Positions 36,481 through 45,918 of a stretch of DNA of 64,000 nt are shown here, one piece after another. Under the pieces are notes generated by a model. The model worked only from the letters and a program-made list of their open reading frames with translations. It did no database searches and was not told the origin of the DNA. Each line of letters opens with the position of its first letter. Position 1 is the stretch's first letter. The stretch is from contig NZ_FUIC01000007.1 in assembly GCF_900163695.1 (NCBI RefSeq), forward strand, positions 1-64,000, written 5' to 3'. This stretch comes from Gulosibacter sp. 10 (lineage in GTDB: Bacteria > Actinomycetota > Actinomycetes > Actinomycetales > Microbacteriaceae). Position numbers and translations under genes: made by a program.

Positions 36481-36860
36481 CCGAGGCTCCGGAAGCTCGG
36501 CTCCTCGAGCGAGCCGACCGGCTCGACGTCCCCGAGCATCCGCCACACCGTGCGGCTGAGCTGCGGGTATCGGCGCGCGATGCCCCGGTAGAGGCCGGCG
36601 TCGATGCCGTCGGCGAGCCGGCCGAGCGTCTCCGCGTTCGGCTGCCTCGTCTGCTGCGCCATCCGCGCGAGCGTGTACTCCGCCATCTGGCCGCGCGCCT
36701 CGAGCTCGTCGTCGCGCAGCATGAGCACGAGCAGCTCCTCGGTCTCGGGCAGCTCGGCGTAGACCTCCGCCGGGTCCGCCCCCTCGCGGACCCGCCGCTC
36801 GATCATCGAGTCGCGCTCGAACTGCGCGAGTTCGCGAAGCTCGGCGAGGTGATTCGACAT
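36477..36860 (-). CDS. small hypothetical helical protein
   Basis: 127 residues from ATG 36860 (GGAGTCAAG upstream). It is highly charged and helical, with ELRELAQFERDSMIERRVREG and LPETEELLVLMLRDDELEARG. There is no signal peptide, membrane segment or recognised motif. It converges with the cupin gene and shares CTAG as overlapping stops. Function unknown. Confidence 0.6.
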   Translation of the reverse strand: MSNHLAELRELAQFERDSMIERRVREGADPAEVYAELPETEELLVLMLRDDELEARGQMAEYTLARMAQQTRQPNAETLGRLADGIDAGLYRGIARRYPQLSRTVWRMLGDVEPVGSLEEPSFRSLG

Positions 36861-37034
36861 CTTGACTCCATCCGCGGTCGGCGGCACACGTGCGGGGTGT
36901 CACCGAGGCGGCGGCACTCGTCGGCGGCGCCGGGGCCGCCGCGCTCGCCGTGGCGAGCGGCCTCCACACTAATGCACGACCCGGAGAGACGCACGGGCCC
37001 GGCGGCGCCGGGCGGGGCTGCGATACTTGGTCGG

Positions 37035-37718
37035 ATGAAAGCGCACGAGACCGTACTGCAGTGGGTCACGGGTGAGCTCGCGGCCGGGCGCCTCCACGTT
37101 GGCGACCGGCTACCGGGCGAGCGCGTGCTCTCGCAGGAGCTCGCCATCTCGCGCAGCGCGGTGCGGGAGGCCCTTCGCGTGCTGGAGGTGCTCGGCACGA
37201 TCCGGAGTGCCACGGGGTCCGGGCCGAACGCGGGCACGATCATCACCGCGACGCCGGAGCAGGGCCTGAGCACGGCGCTCGGCCTCCAGCTCGCGAGCCG
37301 CCAGGTGAGCGCGGAGGACCTCATGCAGCTGCGCGTCCTGCTCGAGACCTGGTGCGCGCGCAGCGCGGACCCCGACGGCGCGGACTGGGAGGAGGCCGAG
37401 CGCCTGCTCGACCGCATGGACGACCCCGGGCTCGACCGCGCCGCCTTCCTCCGGCTCGACGCCGAGTTCCACGCCGTGTGCGCATCGGCGGCCCGCAATC
37501 CGCTCGTGTCGACCCTGATGGACGCCCTGCGGCTCACGATCGCCGAGCAGACGCGCGCTCGCGCCGAGCGGATCGAGGGCTGGGCGGGGCTCGCGGAGCG
37601 GCTGCAGGCGGAGCACCGCGCCGTGCTCCGCCGCCTGCGCGAGGGCGAGGGCGCCGAGGCCGCGACCCTGCTCGAACGGCACATCCGCGGCTACCACGAG
37701 CGTACCGAGCGCGGCTGA
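37035..37718 (+). CDS. FadR/GntR-family (FCD) transcriptional regulator, probable lactate regulator
   Basis: 227 residues. The N-terminal winged helix has GDRLPGERVLSQELAISRSAVREALRVLEVLG. The FCD ligand domain shows RVLLETWCARSA, LDAEFHAVCASAARNPLV and EHRAVLRRLREG, whose Asp and His residues form the usual metal site. It is followed on the same strand by an L-lactate dehydrogenase gene, and the space between the two holds a perfect FadR-type palindrome. By analogy with LldR it probably represses lldD until L-lactate binds; this is inferred from context. Confidence 0.85.
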   Translation: MKAHETVLQWVTGELAAGRLHVGDRLPGERVLSQELAISRSAVREALRVLEVLGTIRSATGSGPNAGTIITATPEQGLSTALGLQLASRQVSAEDLMQLRVLLETWCARSADPDGADWEEAERLLDRMDDPGLDRAAFLRLDAEFHAVCASAARNPLVSTLMDALRLTIAEQTRARAERIEGWAGLAERLQAEHRAVLRRLREGEGAEAATLLERHIRGYHERTERG

Positions 37719-37769
37719 GCCCGGCGCCCTGATTGACGCCGCGCTCATCGCGGCAGTACATTCGGATGC

Positions 37770-37784
37770 TGTGGTCCGACCACA
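37770..37784. promoter_or_regulatory. FadR/LldR-type operator upstream of lldD
   Basis: TGTGGTCCGACCACA is a perfect 15-bp palindrome (7-bp arms, one central base) containing TGGTNNNACCA, the general FadR-subfamily operator. It lies 63 bases upstream of the lldD ATG, between the regulator and its presumed target. Confidence 0.75.
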
Positions 37785-37847
37785 GATCGGGCCCGTCCAG
37801 GGGCGACGAGGGGGCCGCCCGACGCCGTGCGATCACTGGAGGAAGCC

Positions 37848-39137
37848 ATGGTTCAGCGCCAACTGCCCAAGCCCAAGGAGCTCTTCGAGCTCATGCGGTT
37901 CAAGAAGCCCGAACTCGATGCGAAGAAGCGGCGGCTCGCCGCCGCTCTCACGATCGAGGACCTCCGCCGCATCGCGAAGCGCCGCACGCCGAAGGCCGCG
38001 TTCGACTACACCGACGGCGCCGCCGAGGGCGAGCTGTCGATCGCGCGGGCGCGGCGGGCCTTCCGCGACATCGAGTTCCACCCGTCGATCCTCCGGGACG
38101 TCTCGCGGGTGGACACGAGCACGGAGATCTTCGGCGGGCCTTCCGCGCTGCCCTTCGGCATCGCGCCCACCGGCTTCACCCGGCTCATGCAGACCGAGGG
38201 CGAGATCGCCGGCGCCGGAGCCGCGCGGGCCGCGGGCATCCCGTTCAGCCTCTCCACCCTCGGCACCTCCTCGATCGAGCAGGTGCGGGCCGCGAACCCC
38301 GCCGGCCGGAACTGGTTCCAGCTCTACGTGATGCGCGATCGGGAGATCTCCTACGGTCTCGTGGAGCGCGCGGCGAAGGCCGGCTTCGACACGCTCTTCT
38401 TCACGGTCGACACCCCGGTGGCGGGAGCGCGCCTGCGCGACACCCGCAACGGCTTCTCGATCCCGCCGCAGCTGACGCTCCGCACCGTCCTCGACGCGAT
38501 CCCCCGGCCCTGGTGGTGGTTCGACTTCCTCACCACTCCCCCGCTGGAGTTCGCGTCCCTGACCTCCACGGGCGGCACCGTGGGCGAGATGCTCGACGCC
38601 GCGATGGACCCGACGATCTCCTTCGACGACCTGCGCATCATCCGCGAGCTGTTCCCCGGCCGGATCGTGATCAAGGGCGTGCAGAACGTCGAGGACTCGC
38701 GACGCCTCGTCGACCTCGGCGTGGACGGGCTCGTGCTGTCGAACCACGGCGGACGCCAGCTCGACCGCGCACCGGTGCCGTTCCACCTGCTCCCCGAGGT
38801 CGTCCGGGAGGTGGGGGCGGATACCGAGATCGCCATCGACACGGGCATCATGAACGGTGCCGACGTCGTCGCCTCGCTCGCGATGGGCGCCGACTTCACG
38901 CTGATCGGCCGCGCCTACCTCTACGGGCTCATGGCGGGCGGCCGGGCGGGCGTGGACCGGGCCATCGCGATCCTCGCCGACCAGATCGAGCGGACCATGA
39001 AGCTCGTCCAGGTCTCGAGCGTCGAGGAGCTCGAGCCGAGGCACGTCACCCAGCTCGTCCGCATGGTGCCGCGGCGCGCGGAGGATGCGGATCTCGCAGG
39101 AGCCGCGCGGCGCATCGAACGGCAGCGGGACGCCTGA
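37848..39137 (+). CDS. lldD: FMN-dependent L-lactate dehydrogenase (alpha-hydroxy-acid oxidase family)
   Basis: 429 residues. ATG 37848 follows GGAGGAAG. The FMN TIM barrel is clear: [15 protein letters not shown] near the start, [30 protein letters not shown] (FMN-contacting Lys) and SNHGGRQLD with the catalytic base His300. An N-terminal extension of about 45 residues ([17 protein letters not shown]) is typical of actinobacterial LldD. It oxidises L-lactate to pyruvate at the membrane and feeds electrons to menaquinone. Likely regulated by the upstream FadR-type protein. Confidence 0.92.
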   Translation: MVQRQLPKPKELFELMRFKKPELDAKKRRLAAALTIEDLRRIAKRRTPKAAFDYTDGAAEGELSIARARRAFRDIEFHPSILRDVSRVDTSTEIFGGPSALPFGIAPTGFTRLMQTEGEIAGAGAARAAGIPFSLSTLGTSSIEQVRAANPAGRNWFQLYVMRDREISYGLVERAAKAGFDTLFFTVDTPVAGARLRDTRNGFSIPPQLTLRTVLDAIPRPWWWFDFLTTPPLEFASLTSTGGTVGEMLDAAMDPTISFDDLRIIRELFPGRIVIKGVQNVEDSRRLVDLGVDGLVLSNHGGRQLDRAPVPFHLLPEVVREVGADTEIAIDTGIMNGADVVASLAMGADFTLIGRAYLYGLMAGGRAGVDRAIAILADQIERTMKLVQVSSVEELEPRHVTQLVRMVPRRAEDADLAGAARRIERQRDA

Positions 39138-39170
39138 CCGCCCGGGCGGACGGCGCGTCCGAGCAGACGA

Positions 39171-39204
39171 CGAGGGCCCGCCCGGCGATCCGGACGAGCC
39201 CTCG
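39171..39204. terminator. possible terminator between lldD and drug exporter
   Basis: 7-bp arms CGAGGGC/GCCCTCG (39171-39177, 39198-39204) with a 20-base loop that can pair further but imperfectly, between convergent genes. Confidence 0.4.
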
Positions 39205-39227
39205 ACATCGCAGGCGACGCGGGCGGG

Positions 39228-40745
39228 TCAGCGCCCGGCGTCCTCCTCCTGGTCGGCGGGACGGCGGACGAACCACGCGAGCACCACCGGCACGAGCGAG
39301 ACGATCGCGCCGACGAGGAACGCGGTGCGGGCGCCGGGGGCCCCGGCCAGCGACGCGTCGAGCCCCTGCAGCTCGCCCCGGTGCAGGTATCCCGAGTAGA
39401 TCGCGATGAGCACGGCCACGCCCACGGCACCGCCGACCTGCTGCATCGTGTTCAGCGACGCCGAGCCGTGCGAGTACAGGCGCTGCGGCAGCGAGCCCAG
39501 CGAGGCCGAGAAGAGCGGCGTGAAGGACATCGCGAGCCCCACCGAGATGACGGTCTGCACGATGACGAGCTCGAGCCAGTGGGTGTCGACGCCCACGGTC
39601 GAGTACACGAACAGCGAGGCGCTCACCAGGATGGTGCCAGGCACGAGCAGCGCCCGCGGCCCCTTCGCGTCGTAGATGCGGCCCATGAACGGCGCCAGGA
39701 TGCCCATGAGCACCGAGCCGGGCATCAGTACCAGCCCGGTCTGGAGGGCGTCGAGCCCCATCACGTTCTGCAGGAACTGCGGCAGCAGCGTGAGCGTGCC
39801 GAACATCGCGCAGGCGAGGATGGTCATGGTCACCACGGCGATCGTGAAGTTCCGCGACGCGAAGGTCCGCAGGTCGAGCAGCGCCTTGTCCTCGCGCTGC
39901 AGCGCGAGCTGCCGCCAGACGAACAGCGCGAGCATCACGGCGCCCGCCCCCACGCAGATGCCGCCGAGCGCCTGCGGCGAGAGCCCGGTCTCGGCCGCCT
40001 CGCCGCCGAACTGGCTGAGGCCGAAGACGATGCCGCCGAAGGCGAGCGCGGAGAGCACGACCGAGAGCACGTCGAAGGGCGCGCCGCTCGTGTCGCCGAG
40101 GTTGGTGAGCCACTTCGCGCCGATCGCGAGCGCGACAACGGCGATGGGCAGGATGATGCCGAAGAGCCAGCGCCAGCCGAGCGTGTCGAGCACGGCGCCG
40201 GAGGCGGTGGGGCCGAGGGCGGGGGCGAGCGAGATGACCATGCCGACCATGCCCATCCAGCGGCCGCGCTGCTTGGGCGGCACGACCGTCATCACGGTGG
40301 TCATGAGCAGCGGCATCATCACGCCGGTCCCCGCGGCCTGGATGACCCGGCCGAGGAGCAGCACGGTGAAGCCCGGGGCCACGAAGCACACCGCGGTGCC
40401 GATCGCGAACGCGAGCATCGCCGCCACGAAGACCTGGCGGGTGGTGAAGCGCTGCAGGATGTAGCCCGTGGTCGGGATGACCACGGCCATGGTGAGCATG
40501 AACGCGCTCGTGAACCACTGGCCGAGCTCGGGCGGGATGCCGAGATCGCGGTTGAGGTGCGGGATGGCGTTGGCCATCGTCGTCTCGTTGAGGATCGCGA
40601 CGAAGGCGGCCACGATGAGCAGCCAGATCACCCGGCCGGCCCCGGGCGGCAGCCGGTCGGCGTCGCCGGCGCCGTCCGCGGCGGCGTTCGCGTTCCCGGC
40701 ACGGATCGACGCGGTATTCAACGGTCCGGTATTGGTGGACGTCAT
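39228..40745 (-). CDS. DHA2-family MFS multidrug exporter (EmrB/QacA type)
   Basis: 505 residues from ATG 40745 (AGGAG upstream). About fourteen membrane segments. Family markers are IVAAFVAILNETTMANAIPHLNRDLG (motif D1 region), TTGYILQRF, LGRVIQAAGTGVMMPLLMTTV (motif B/C) and LAPALGPTASGAVLDTLGWRWLF. It exports drugs or metabolites in exchange for protons. It is divergent from the acyl cluster starting at 40970, with 224 bases between the starts, so a role in exporting that cluster's product is possible but unproven. Confidence 0.9.
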   Translation of the reverse strand: MTSTNTGPLNTASIRAGNANAAADGAGDADRLPPGAGRVIWLLIVAAFVAILNETTMANAIPHLNRDLGIPPELGQWFTSAFMLTMAVVIPTTGYILQRFTTRQVFVAAMLAFAIGTAVCFVAPGFTVLLLGRVIQAAGTGVMMPLLMTTVMTVVPPKQRGRWMGMVGMVISLAPALGPTASGAVLDTLGWRWLFGIILPIAVVALAIGAKWLTNLGDTSGAPFDVLSVVLSALAFGGIVFGLSQFGGEAAETGLSPQALGGICVGAGAVMLALFVWRQLALQREDKALLDLRTFASRNFTIAVVTMTILACAMFGTLTLLPQFLQNVMGLDALQTGLVLMPGSVLMGILAPFMGRIYDAKGPRALLVPGTILVSASLFVYSTVGVDTHWLELVIVQTVISVGLAMSFTPLFSASLGSLPQRLYSHGSASLNTMQQVGGAVGVAVLIAIYSGYLHRGELQGLDASLAGAPGARTAFLVGAIVSLVPVVLAWFVRRPADQEEDAGR

Positions 40746-40969
40746 GAGACTCCTGAAGAACGAAGCGGCGACAGCGAAGAAATGCTGTGAATCTCGCAGA
40801 GGCGAGCACGTCAGCCTACACGTAGTCATGGCGCGCGGTAAAGGGCGCGCGGAATCTTCTCCGGCGGCGAACAACGGGATCCGACCGTAGGCTCCCGGCG
40901 CCCGGCGCGTTACGCTCGTCGAGGACGCCGGCCCGAGGGGCGCGGCGAGCGGATGAAGGAGGATGTCGA

Positions 40970-42490
40970 GTGCCGGTAACCGGGAAGATCCTCGAGGTCG
41001 CCGAGGCCGACCCCGACCGGCTCGCCATCGTCGGCGATTCCGGCCGGCTCTCCTACGGCGGGCTCGTCGCCGACGGGCGGCGGGTCCGCGCGGCGGTGGA
41101 GCGCCTCCACACCGCGCAGGCCGGGAGTGCGCCGACGCCGGCCCCGGAGGCGCAGGGCATCCCCATCACCGCGGTGAGCATCGCCGACGCCTACCACGCC
41201 GGGCGCATCCTCGCCGGGCTCGCCGGCTTCCGCGCCGTCTCGGCCACGATCGATCCGCGCTGGCCCCTCGAGCACCGCGTGGGAGTCATCACGGCCGTCG
41301 GCATCGGACTCGTGATCTCCGACTCCGCCGAGCTGCGGGAGGCGCTCGCCGCCGCGGGATGGGCCGGCACGATCCTGCCCCTCGAGGAGTTCCTCGCCCT
41401 CGAGCGGGAGACGGAGCCCGCCGCCCCGGCCTCGGTGCGCCCCGCCGAGGAGCCGTTCCTGCTGCTCTTCTCCTCCGGCACGACGAGCGCGCCCAAGGCC
41501 TTCATCCGCACGCGCGGCGAGTACCGGTACAACGCCGGCGTCTCGAGCCGGTACCTGGAGGCGGAGGCGGGCGTCGCGACGCTCGCCCCGGGGCCGCTCT
41601 CCTACAGCCTCACGCTCTTCGCGCTGGTCGAGTGCCTGTTCTCGGGCGGCACCTGCCATCTCGCCGACCGCTTCGACCCGCTCGACGCCTCCCGCCGCAT
41701 CGCGGCCGAGCGGATCTCCCGCATCGTCGCCGTCCCTGCCGTGCTGCCGGCGCTCGCCGAGGCGGCGAAGCGCGACCCCGAGCGGTTCGAGCCCCTCGAG
41801 CTGGTCGTCACGGGCGGCGCGAACCTCTCCGGCGGCATCCGCGCGAACTTCACCGCGGTGCTCCCCCGCGTGCGGCTGATCAACTACTACGGTGCGGCCG
41901 AGATCGGGTTCATCGGCGACAGCCGCGACGGCGACGGCACGCGCATCGCCCTCTACGAGGGCGTCGAGGCGGAGATCCGGGACGCATCGGGGCGGCGCCT
42001 GCCGGAGGGCGAGGTCGGATCGCTGTGGATCCGCGTGGCCTCGACCGCGAGCGGCTACGTCGCGGCCACCACCGATGTCGAGCTCCGCGACGCCGACGGC
42101 TGGGCCTCGGTGCACGACCAGGGCCGGCTCGTGGGCGGCGGGCTCGACCTCGTCGGGCGCGCGGGCGACATCCTCGTGACCGGCGGGCACAAGGTGTTCC
42201 TGCCCGACGTCGAGCGCGCCTTCTCCTTCCTCGGCGGTGCCGAATCCTGCTGCGCGGTCGGCGTGCCGCACGAGCGCCTCGGCAGCCTCGTGGCGCTCGT
42301 GATAGAGGGGGCCGGCCACCCGGACAAGTCGGCGCTCCTGGCCCATGCCCGGGCGCACCTGCCGCCGCAGGCCGTGCCCCGCCGCTGGTACCGGATCGAC
42401 GCGCTGCCGAGAACCGTGGGCGGCAAGATCCGCCGGGCCGAGACCGCGGAGCTCGTGCGCGACGGCGCGGCGCCGCTGGTGCGTCTGTGA
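40970..42490 (+). CDS. AMP-dependent acyl-CoA/acyl-ACP ligase
   Basis: 506 residues from GTG 40970, preceded by GAAGGAGGA. Adenylation motifs are complete: A3 LLFSSGTTSAPKAF, A5 INYYGAAEIGF, the A8-like GRAGDILVTGGHKVF and A10 RTVGGKIRRAE with the catalytic Lys. It activates a carboxylic acid as acyl-AMP and transfers it to CoA or a carrier protein. The acyl specificity is unknown. The stop overlaps the start of the ketoacyl synthase gene (GTGA), so the two are coupled. Confidence 0.87.
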   Translation: MPVTGKILEVAEADPDRLAIVGDSGRLSYGGLVADGRRVRAAVERLHTAQAGSAPTPAPEAQGIPITAVSIADAYHAGRILAGLAGFRAVSATIDPRWPLEHRVGVITAVGIGLVISDSAELREALAAAGWAGTILPLEEFLALERETEPAAPASVRPAEEPFLLLFSSGTTSAPKAFIRTRGEYRYNAGVSSRYLEAEAGVATLAPGPLSYSLTLFALVECLFSGGTCHLADRFDPLDASRRIAAERISRIVAVPAVLPALAEAAKRDPERFEPLELVVTGGANLSGGIRANFTAVLPRVRLINYYGAAEIGFIGDSRDGDGTRIALYEGVEAEIRDASGRRLPEGEVGSLWIRVASTASGYVAATTDVELRDADGWASVHDQGRLVGGGLDLVGRAGDILVTGGHKVFLPDVERAFSFLGGAESCCAVGVPHERLGSLVALVIEGAGHPDKSALLAHARAHLPPQAVPRRWYRIDALPRTVGGKIRRAETAELVRDGAAPLVRL

Positions 42491-43734
42491 GCGGGCGCCG
42501 GGTCGTCGTCACCGGGCTCGGCGCGGTGACGCCCTCCGGGCTCGACGCCGGGCGCACCTGGGATGCCGTGCGCCGCGGCCGGAGCGGCATCGGCCTGCTC
42601 GAGGGCCCGGAGTTCGCGGATATCGCCGTCCGCATCGGCGGGCAGGTCCGGGGCTTCGACCCGGATCTGGTGCTCGAGCGGCGCGAGTCGAGGCGGCTCA
42701 GCCGCGTGCTCTGGTACGCGATCGCCGCGGCGGACGAGGCGATGGGCGGACGTGGGGCAGCCGAGGCGGCGGTCTCCGCCATCGGCCCCGAGCGCGTGGA
42801 CATCCTCGTGGGCACCGGCTCGGGCCCCGTGCAGGCCATGCAGGAGGCCGCGCGCACGCTGGCCGAGCGCGGCCCGCGAGCCGTGCCGCCGACGCTCTCG
42901 ATGCACGGCGCGCCGGACGCCGCCGCGGCGCTGCTGAGCCAGCGCCACGGGGCGCTCGGCGCGGCCGGGGGCGTCTCCGCCACCTGCGCCAGCGGCGCAT
43001 TCGCGCTCGGCGAGGGGCTGCGCGGCATCCGCCACGGATACGCCGACGCAGTGCTCGTGGTCGGGATGGAGGACTGTATCAACCCGGTGAACTACTCGTC
43101 GAACGCGAACATGCGCGCCCTCGCCGCCGGCGCCGAGTCGGCGCCCGCCGCCGCATCGCGGCCCTTCGACAGGGGCCGCGGCGGGTTCGTGATGTCCTCC
43201 GGCGCCGCCGCGCTCCTCCTCGAATCGGAGCAGTGCGCGCTCGCCCGCGGCGCCGCGCCGCTCGCCGAGCTGGCCGGCTTCGGCGCGGCGAGCGACGCCC
43301 ACCATCCCACCGCCCCGCATCCGCGCGGCGCGGGCGCGGCCTCGGCCATGCGGCGCTGCCTCGCCGACGCCGGGATCGCCGCGGACGAGGTCGACCACGT
43401 CAACGCGCACGGCACGGGCACGCGCGCCGGCGACGCCGCCGAGGTGCTCGCACTCGACGCGGTGCTCGGCGAGCGGGCCGGCGGCGTGCCGATCAGCGCG
43501 ACCAAGTCCTCGACCGGTCACCTGCTCGGGGCGAGCGGCGCGCTCGAGGCGCTGCTCGCCGTGCGCACCATCCTCGACGGCGTGCTGCCGCCGACCATCA
43601 ACCTCGATGATCCGGAGTACCCGGACCACGACATCGTGACCGAGGCACGGAGCGCGCCAGTGCGCACCGTGCTGTCGAACTCCTTCGGGTTCGGCGGCCA
43701 CAACGGCGCGGTGCTGCTGCGCCGATACGAATGA
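42487..43734 (+). CDS. beta-ketoacyl-[ACP] synthase II-like enzyme (FabF type)
   Basis: 415 residues from GTG 42487, overlapping the ligase stop. Thiolase-fold signatures include VVVTGLGAVTPSG at the start, nucleophile Cys167 in SATCASGAF, His308 in VNAHGTGT, Lys340 and His345 in TKSSTGHLLGASG, and the terminal NSFGFGGHNG. All catalytic residues are present, so it should condense acyl-thioesters with malonyl-ACP. No acpP, fabD or fabH is nearby. It sits between an acyl ligase and an acyl-CoA-dehydrogenase-like gene, which suggests secondary rather than housekeeping fatty-acid synthesis. Confidence 0.88.
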   Translation: MSGRRVVVTGLGAVTPSGLDAGRTWDAVRRGRSGIGLLEGPEFADIAVRIGGQVRGFDPDLVLERRESRRLSRVLWYAIAAADEAMGGRGAAEAAVSAIGPERVDILVGTGSGPVQAMQEAARTLAERGPRAVPPTLSMHGAPDAAAALLSQRHGALGAAGGVSATCASGAFALGEGLRGIRHGYADAVLVVGMEDCINPVNYSSNANMRALAAGAESAPAAASRPFDRGRGGFVMSSGAAALLLESEQCALARGAAPLAELAGFGAASDAHHPTAPHPRGAGAASAMRRCLADAGIAADEVDHVNAHGTGTRAGDAAEVLALDAVLGERAGGVPISATKSSTGHLLGASGALEALLAVRTILDGVLPPTINLDDPEYPDHDIVTEARSAPVRTVLSNSFGFGGHNGAVLLRRYE

Positions 43735-43757
43735 TCCACCGACCCCAGGAGGTTCCA

Positions 43758-44927
43758 GTGACCGATCGCGAGACCCGCTTCGCCGAGCTGCAGGCCGAGT
43801 ACCTGCCGGACGACCTGCTCCGGCGCATCCACGGGCGAGCGGCCGAATACGACCGCGAGAACCGGTTCTTCGCCGAGGACTTCGAGGAGCTCCGCGAGCG
43901 CGGCTATCTCCGGCTGTTCGTGCCGGAGGACCTCGGCGGGCCGGGCCTCGGCATGTACGAGGTCTCGCGCCTTCAGCAGGTACTCGCGAAGGCCGCTCCC
44001 GCCACGGCCCTCGGCATCAACATGCATCTGGTCTGGACGGGCGTCGCCCGCGCCCTCCTCGAGCGGGGGGACGACTCCCATCGCTTCGTGCTCGAGGAGG
44101 CCGCGGCCGGCGAGGTCTTCGCGTTCGGCGTCAGCGAGCCGGGCAACGACCTCGTGCTGTACGGCTCCAACAGCATCGCCGAGCCGGACGAGGACGGCTA
44201 CCTCGTGAGCGGCACGAAGATCTTCACCTCGCTCTCCCCCGTCTGGACCCGGCTCGGCGTGCACGCCCTGGACTCGAGCGATCCCGATGACCCCCGCATC
44301 GTCTACGGGTTCATCGACCGCGATTCCGAGGGCATCGCGGTCTCCGATCACTGGGACCCGATGGGCATGCGCGCCACGCAGTCGCGCGCGACGATCCTCG
44401 ACCGCGCCCGCATGCGCGCGGATCGGGCGACGCGGCGCATCGAGACCGGCATGACGCCCGATCCGCTCACCTTCGCGATCAACGCGAACTTCCAGCTGCT
44501 CATCGCCTCGGTCTACACGGGGCTCGCGGCCCGCGCGCTCGAGCTCGCCGCCGAGCAGCTGCGCCGGCGCACCTCCCTCAAGCTCGACCGTCCCTACTCC
44601 GAGCTGCCCGAGTTCCGGGACCGCATCGCGGACGCCGCCATCGACTACGAGGCGATCCCGCCGCAGCTGGCCGCCTATACAAGCGACTTCGACGCCCTCG
44701 TGGACCACGGCGCCGGCTGGCCGCGCCGCTTCGTCGGCGCGAAGCTGCACGCCACGGAGATGGCGCGCCGCGTGGTCGAGGCGGCCTTCCGCTGCGCGGG
44801 CGGCGGCGGCTTCGACAACGCCGCCGAGATCAACCGCCTGTACCGCGACGCCCTGGCCGGGATGTTCCACCCCAGCGGGTGGGACGGGGCGCGGCCTCTC
44901 TTCGCGGGCGCCTACCTCGACGACTGA
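43758..44927 (+). CDS. acyl-CoA dehydrogenase-like flavoprotein
   Basis: 389 residues from GTG 43758 (AGGAGG upstream). The all-helix/beta/all-helix layout fits: LRERGYLRLFVPEDLGGPGLG, EVFAFGVSEPGND, GYLVSGTKIFTSLSP, WDPMGMRATQSRATI. I do not find the usual C-terminal catalytic Glu, and the C-terminus is short (FHPSGWDG). It could therefore be a group D flavin monooxygenase or an atypical dehydrogenase rather than a beta-oxidation enzyme. It follows the ketoacyl synthase gene by 23 bases and is probably in the same operon, acting on its product. Confidence 0.82.
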   Translation: MTDRETRFAELQAEYLPDDLLRRIHGRAAEYDRENRFFAEDFEELRERGYLRLFVPEDLGGPGLGMYEVSRLQQVLAKAAPATALGINMHLVWTGVARALLERGDDSHRFVLEEAAAGEVFAFGVSEPGNDLVLYGSNSIAEPDEDGYLVSGTKIFTSLSPVWTRLGVHALDSSDPDDPRIVYGFIDRDSEGIAVSDHWDPMGMRATQSRATILDRARMRADRATRRIETGMTPDPLTFAINANFQLLIASVYTGLAARALELAAEQLRRRTSLKLDRPYSELPEFRDRIADAAIDYEAIPPQLAAYTSDFDALVDHGAGWPRRFVGAKLHATEMARRVVEAAFRCAGGGGFDNAAEINRLYRDALAGMFHPSGWDGARPLFAGAYLDD

Positions 44928-45025
44928 CCGGGCGGCGTCGACGGCGGGCGCCACCGCGCCCGCACGAGGTTCCCATACGATGGCATGAGACCGGTACCGA
45001 TGATGAAGGAGTCGAGAACGCGCAT

Positions 45026-45865
45026 ATGAGCACCGCACGGGACGTCCAGACCGATACGGCCGAACTGATCGCACGGCGGTACGGCGCCCCGCTCGAGGGG
45101 GCTCCTGCCGAAGGCACGCCGGTGGTCGATCTGCAGCTGCGCCACCGCTCCGTGCGGAGGTATCTGCCGGGCGAGGTCTCGGACGCGCAGCTGGAGCTGC
45201 TCATCGCCGCGGCGCAGTCGGGGTCCCAGTCCTCCAACCTGCAGGTGTGGAGCGTGGTCGCCGTCCGGGACCAGGACCGCAAGGACCGCATCTCGACCGC
45301 GATCGGCGGCCGCCGGTACGTCGAGGAGTGCGAGGTCTTCCTCGTGTGGGTCGTCGACTTCCACCGGGCGACGCAGGTTGTCGAGCGCACGGGCACCGCC
45401 GTCGAGACGAACGCGTACCTCGAGAACACGCTCGTCGGCTTCGTGGACTCGGGGATCAGCGCGCAGAACGCGCTGCTGGCCGCCGAGTCGCTGGGGCTCG
45501 GCGGCGTGTTCGTCGGTTCCGTGCGCAACAACCCGCTCGCCGTGGCCGAGGAGCTCGGGCTGCCGGAATACGCGTTCCCCGCGTTCGGGCTCGCGATCGG
45601 GCACCCGGACCCCGCCGAGGAGGCGGACACGAAGCCGCGGCTGCCGCAGCGGGCCGTGCTCCACCACGAGCAGTACGACGACGCGGCGTGGGAGTCCGGC
45701 GCGGAGGAGTACGAGGAGCGCCTGCGTGAGTACTACGCGCGGTACGGCAAGCCCGACTACTCGTGGGCGCGGACGCTGGGCGGGAGGGTCGGCCCGGCCG
45801 AGGGGCTGCACGGCCGCCAGCAGATGCGCGAGTGGCTCTCCTCGAAGGGGCTCCTCTCCGGCTGA
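45026..45865 (+). CDS. NADPH-dependent FMN nitroreductase (NfsA/FRP-like)
   Basis: 279 residues from ATG 45026 (GAAGGAG upstream). LRHRSVRRYLPGEVSDAQLELLIAAAQSGSQSSNLQ is the N-terminal FMN-binding signature, with GLGGVFVGSVRNN and FPAFGLAIGHPD later. It is a homodimer of the NfsA/FRP class, reducing quinones, nitroaromatics or flavins. It is 98 bases after the acyl-CoA-dehydrogenase-like gene and could supply reduced flavin to it if that protein is a monooxygenase; this is an inference. Confidence 0.87.
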   Translation: MSTARDVQTDTAELIARRYGAPLEGAPAEGTPVVDLQLRHRSVRRYLPGEVSDAQLELLIAAAQSGSQSSNLQVWSVVAVRDQDRKDRISTAIGGRRYVEECEVFLVWVVDFHRATQVVERTGTAVETNAYLENTLVGFVDSGISAQNALLAAESLGLGGVFVGSVRNNPLAVAEELGLPEYAFPAFGLAIGHPDPAEEADTKPRLPQRAVLHHEQYDDAAWESGAEEYEERLREYYARYGKPDYSWARTLGGRVGPAEGLHGRQQMREWLSSKGLLSG

Positions 45866-45886
45866 TGCGCGCCGGCGCGGCGCATC
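45864..45886. terminator. weak hairpin between convergent genes
   Basis: 7-bp arms GATGCGC/GCGCATC (45864-45870, 45880-45886) at the end of the nitroreductase gene, before the convergent membrane-protein gene. Confidence 0.35.
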
Positions 45887-45918
45887 CCCCGCCGCGCCCG
45901 GCTAGTTGTGTTGTCCAG

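Noticed and set aside
42487-43734. Housekeeping fabF as the identity of the ketoacyl synthase
   Set aside because: The residues fit, but no fabD, fabH or acpP is nearby and the neighbours are an acyl ligase and an acyl-CoA-dehydrogenase-like gene. I left the gene symbol empty.
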